Source of the DNA: Bacillus changyiensis
Lineage (GTDB): Bacteria > Bacillota > Bacilli > Bacillales > Bacillaceae
DNA: 64,000 bases
Assembly (NCBI RefSeq): GCF_027706145.1
Contig: NZ_JAQFWW010000002.1
Location: 682,001 to 746,000 of the forward strand
Reading direction: 5' to 3'
A model generated the notes under the pieces. It worked only from the letters and a program-made list of their open reading frames with translations. It was not told the DNA's origin and made no database searches. Positions 62,530 to 64,000 of this stretch are shown one piece after another. The position numbers and the translations under genes are program-made. Positions within the stretch are counted from its first letter, which is position 1; the number at the start of each line of letters is the position of its first letter.

Positions 62530-62823
62530 CTATTTCTCCTTCATTATGTTTCTTTCTTCTGCATCTGTTAATAACTCATCTAATAGCAGCTCTCTTTGAT
62601 CGACGTATCCGTAATGATAGACGAGTTCTATATCATCTTTATCAAACAGAACAAGTTGTTCTTTCGGGTCTGTAAAGCCGTTTGGATATTCGACTGCGGC
62701 ATAATCTCTGATGACATTGTTGGTTTCTGAAAACATTTGCCTTCCTATGACGAGCAAACGTCTCGAATCGTTATTCAGACCGACAACACTGCCGACCGAT
62801 AGATAATTTTTGTTAAAAAGCAT
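62530..62823 (-). CDS. DUF4176 family protein of T7SS effector loci
   Basis: The 97-residue protein starts MLFNKNYLSVGSVVGLNN and contains RRLLVIGRQMF, VIRDYAAVEYPNG and a C-terminal FDKDDIELVYHYGYVDQRE. This is the DUF4176 pattern, a small beta-rich protein found almost only next to LXG/WXG effector genes in Firmicutes. Its role is probably in effector handling or assembly with the helical partner. The ATG at 62823 has GAGGG upstream; the longer frame from 62886 runs into the promoter. It is the first gene of the effector operon. Confidence 0.78.
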   Translation of the reverse strand: MLFNKNYLSVGSVVGLNNDSRRLLVIGRQMFSETNNVIRDYAAVEYPNGFTDPKEQLVLFDKDDIELVYHYGYVDQRELLLDELLTDAEERNIMKEK

Positions 62824-62881
62824 ATATATCCCTCTTTTTTCATAAATTATGTATAAAATCATAAGTAAAAAACATAGGTAA

Positions 62882-62911
62882 ATCATAGCAAAAAGGCTAT
62901 GCCTTATTCAA
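62882..62911 (-). promoter_or_regulatory. Inferred promoter of the T7SS lipase operon with spacer palindrome
   Basis: On the minus strand TTGAAT (62911-62906) and TATGAT (62887-62882) are 18 bases apart. The spacer contains the inverted repeat AAGGC-TAT-GCCTT (62893-62905 on the plus strand), which could be a regulator site. The start codon is about 60 bases downstream of the -10. Confidence 0.55.
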
Positions 62912-63028
62912 TGAACTAAAGTACCACGAAATAAGACCTAACCGTATAAGGAGACTTTTGATTTAAAATAATGACGATTAGGGGGAGTTTTGAAGTAGAG
63001 AAAATGTGCATTTCAATAGAAGGGAAAC

Positions 63029-63700
63029 TTATTCCCCTTCTATCCTTTCTTGCGTATGTTCGATCGTTCCTTTTAACCGTTTGCGAAAAGTGTTTGTCCA
63101 ATTTCCGGAGAGCTGTTCAACTTCGAGAATTCTTTTCAGGGCTTCGATGTTTTTTTTATCATGATGCATGATCTGATTGGCAAATTCGATTGTTACTTGT
63201 TTGGCGTTTGTTTCAAGCCGGTTGATGTTGGACTCTGGGGTGACCCAGCCTTCCTCAAGCACTCGAAAATAAAAACCGGTATAGCCGTTGTTTTGCATGC
63301 GAATTGGGAAGTCTTTCAGGTCATACCTTTTGGCGAGTTTAAAGCACGGTTGTCTTGGCTGGGTTACTTGAACGATGGCTTCTCCGACTTGAAAGATATC
63401 ACCAATGTGGATATTGGTCTCAAGCATGCCTGTTACCGTCAAGTTTTCACCAAACGCTCCATATTCCAGTTTTCTGTTTAGCTCATTTTCCCAATATTGA
63501 TAGTGTTCAAAGGGATACACGCATACCGCTTTATCAACCCCGCCATGGTGAACTAAATCTGCCTGTCCATCACCTTTAAAATTTAATTTTCCTAAATAAA
63601 TGGGCTTTTTGATTTGTGTTTTATAAATACCTGTTTGAATTTCTTTTCCGTTCACATCAATGGTAATGGGCTTGCCTATGTTAATAGAGATGATTTTCAT
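63029..63700 (-). CDS. MOSC-domain protein (YiiM/YflK-like)
   Basis: The 223-residue protein has a central MOSC domain (GDGQADLVHHGGVDKAVCVYPFEHYQYW; GAFGENLTVTG; GDIFQVGEAIVQVTQPRQPCFKL, with the conserved Cys) and a C-terminal 3-alpha helical tail typical of the YiiM type. Such proteins take part in molybdenum-cofactor-dependent reduction of N-hydroxylated compounds or carry the cofactor. The ATG at 63700 has AGGAGG 8 bases upstream; ATG 63706 lies too close to it. It is divergent from a LysR-type gene. Confidence 0.88.
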   Translation of the reverse strand: MKIISINIGKPITIDVNGKEIQTGIYKTQIKKPIYLGKLNFKGDGQADLVHHGGVDKAVCVYPFEHYQYWENELNRKLEYGAFGENLTVTGMLETNIHIGDIFQVGEAIVQVTQPRQPCFKLAKRYDLKDFPIRMQNNGYTGFYFRVLEEGWVTPESNINRLETNAKQVTIEFANQIMHHDKKNIEALKRILEVEQLSGNWTNTFRKRLKGTIEHTQERIEGE

Positions 63701-63810
63701 ACTCATTCCTCCTTATGCTAAGTGTAGCGATTGATGTGGTGATTGTTCAATCTCATAATCTATATGATAATAATAGGAATAGCCTATCATTTATGGGATG
63801 TGAAAGAAAG

Positions 63811-64000
63811 TGGAGTTCAGACAATTAGAATGTTTTATGGCTGTCTGTAAAGAGTTGCATTTTACGAGAGCAGCAGAAAATTTGAATATGTCACAGCCTT
63901 CTTTAAGCCAACAGATTAAAAACTTGGAATCTAAAGTCGGTGTTCCATTATTTGATCGAATCGGCAAGAAAACGGCATTAACTGAAGCAGGCAAAGTTTT
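63811..64000 (+). CDS. LysR-family transcriptional regulator, N-terminal part (cut by window edge)
   Basis: Sixty-three codons are visible. The frame starts with GTG at 63811 and reads MEFRQLECFMAVCKELHFTRAA, then LNMSQPSLSQQIKNLESKVGVPLFDR and TEAGK. This is the classic LysR winged helix. The first residues and length are typical. The ribosome binding site is poor (GGGATGTGAAAG). It is divergent from the MOSC gene, which it may regulate. Confidence 0.9.

Noticed and set aside
36789-62823. T7SS core machinery (EccC/YukBA-type ATPase, YukE, YukD)
   Set aside because: No FtsK/SpoIIIE-type ATPase gene is present in the window; the T7SS assignment of both loci therefore relies on partner families, not on the apparatus.
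1-64000. CRISPR arrays, prophage, tRNA or rRNA genes
   Set aside because: No regularly spaced repeats, cloverleaf-like sequences, integrase or phage structural genes were noticed.

Overview
The window looks like chromosome of a low-GC Bacillus from the B. subtilis / licheniformis / pumilus neighbourhood. I judge this from gene content recalled from B. subtilis (cydABCD, ansR-ansAB-mleN, sigY-yxlCDE, yxkO/nnrD, yxkH, pepT, yxjG, yfjABCD), an arginine deiminase operon in the order argR-arcABDC-arcR as in B. licheniformis, strong AGGAGG ribosome binding sites, and a SAM-I (S-box) riboswitch. The DNA is more AT-rich than I would expect for B. licheniformis itself. The species cannot be fixed from this window. 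No tRNA, rRNA, CRISPR array, complete insertion sequence or replication origin was seen.

Layout. 1-2.3 kb: UDP-GlcNAc 2-epimerase (partial) divergent from a 4,6-dehydratase/reductase pair, together a plausible UDP-FucNAc-type surface sugar pathway. 2.3-6.6 kb: a GntR-regulated methylcitrate cycle operon (synthase, PrpD/MmgE dehydratase, PrpB lyase). 6.6-8.2 kb: PadR-chromate transporter pair. 8.5-11 kb: a secreted His/Pro-rich protein, a pectate lyase and decayed sequence. 11-15 kb: a truncated sigY operon with its own ECF promoter, NAD(P)HX dehydratase, DUF418 protein. 15-24 kb: cydABCD and a FocA/NirC transporter, both with Rex boxes, then the Na+/H+ (malate/lactate) antiporter. 24-28 kb: asparagine/aspartate catabolism and 6-phosphogluconolactonase. 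28-36 kb: small secreted proteins, a polysaccharide deacetylase lipoprotein, a BcsA-like glycosyltransferase with two PilZ domains, and an LtaS-family enzyme. 36-40 kb: a yfjABCD-type cluster related to type VII secretion (T7SS). 40-46 kb: argR, arcABDC and arcR with visible Crp/Fnr-type and CcpA sites. 46-53 kb: a Bacillaceae intergenic repeat, a response regulator whose kinase has been deleted, an ECF sigma/anti-sigma pair, pepT, a secreted DUF4163/DUF3298-type protein and a riboswitch-controlled yxjG-type methyltransferase. 53.8-62.9 kb: the most interesting region. 63-64 kb: MOSC protein and a LysR fragment.

The standout is a candidate T7SS antibacterial module on the minus strand. A probable promoter at 62.9 kb reads a DUF4176 protein, a helical LXG/WXG-like partner, and a 485-residue protein with a helical N-terminus and a C-terminal alpha/beta-hydrolase (lipase) domain carrying GHSYGG. 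Directly behind it lie five paralogous lipoprotein-like genes, one frameshifted and two without a lipobox cysteine. Fragments of up to three more decayed copies lie in the spacers. The layout fits a secreted phospholipase toxin with an expanded, diversifying family of membrane-surface immunity proteins. It resembles in principle the S. aureus TslA/TilA pair but has a different domain order and a much larger immunity array. The function is inferred from layout and motifs and has not been tested.

Other themes are redox and oxygen control (Rex, Crp/Fnr-type), catabolite control (cre at arcA), and repeated signs of gene decay at locus edges (yxlE, the histidine kinase, the immunity fossils).
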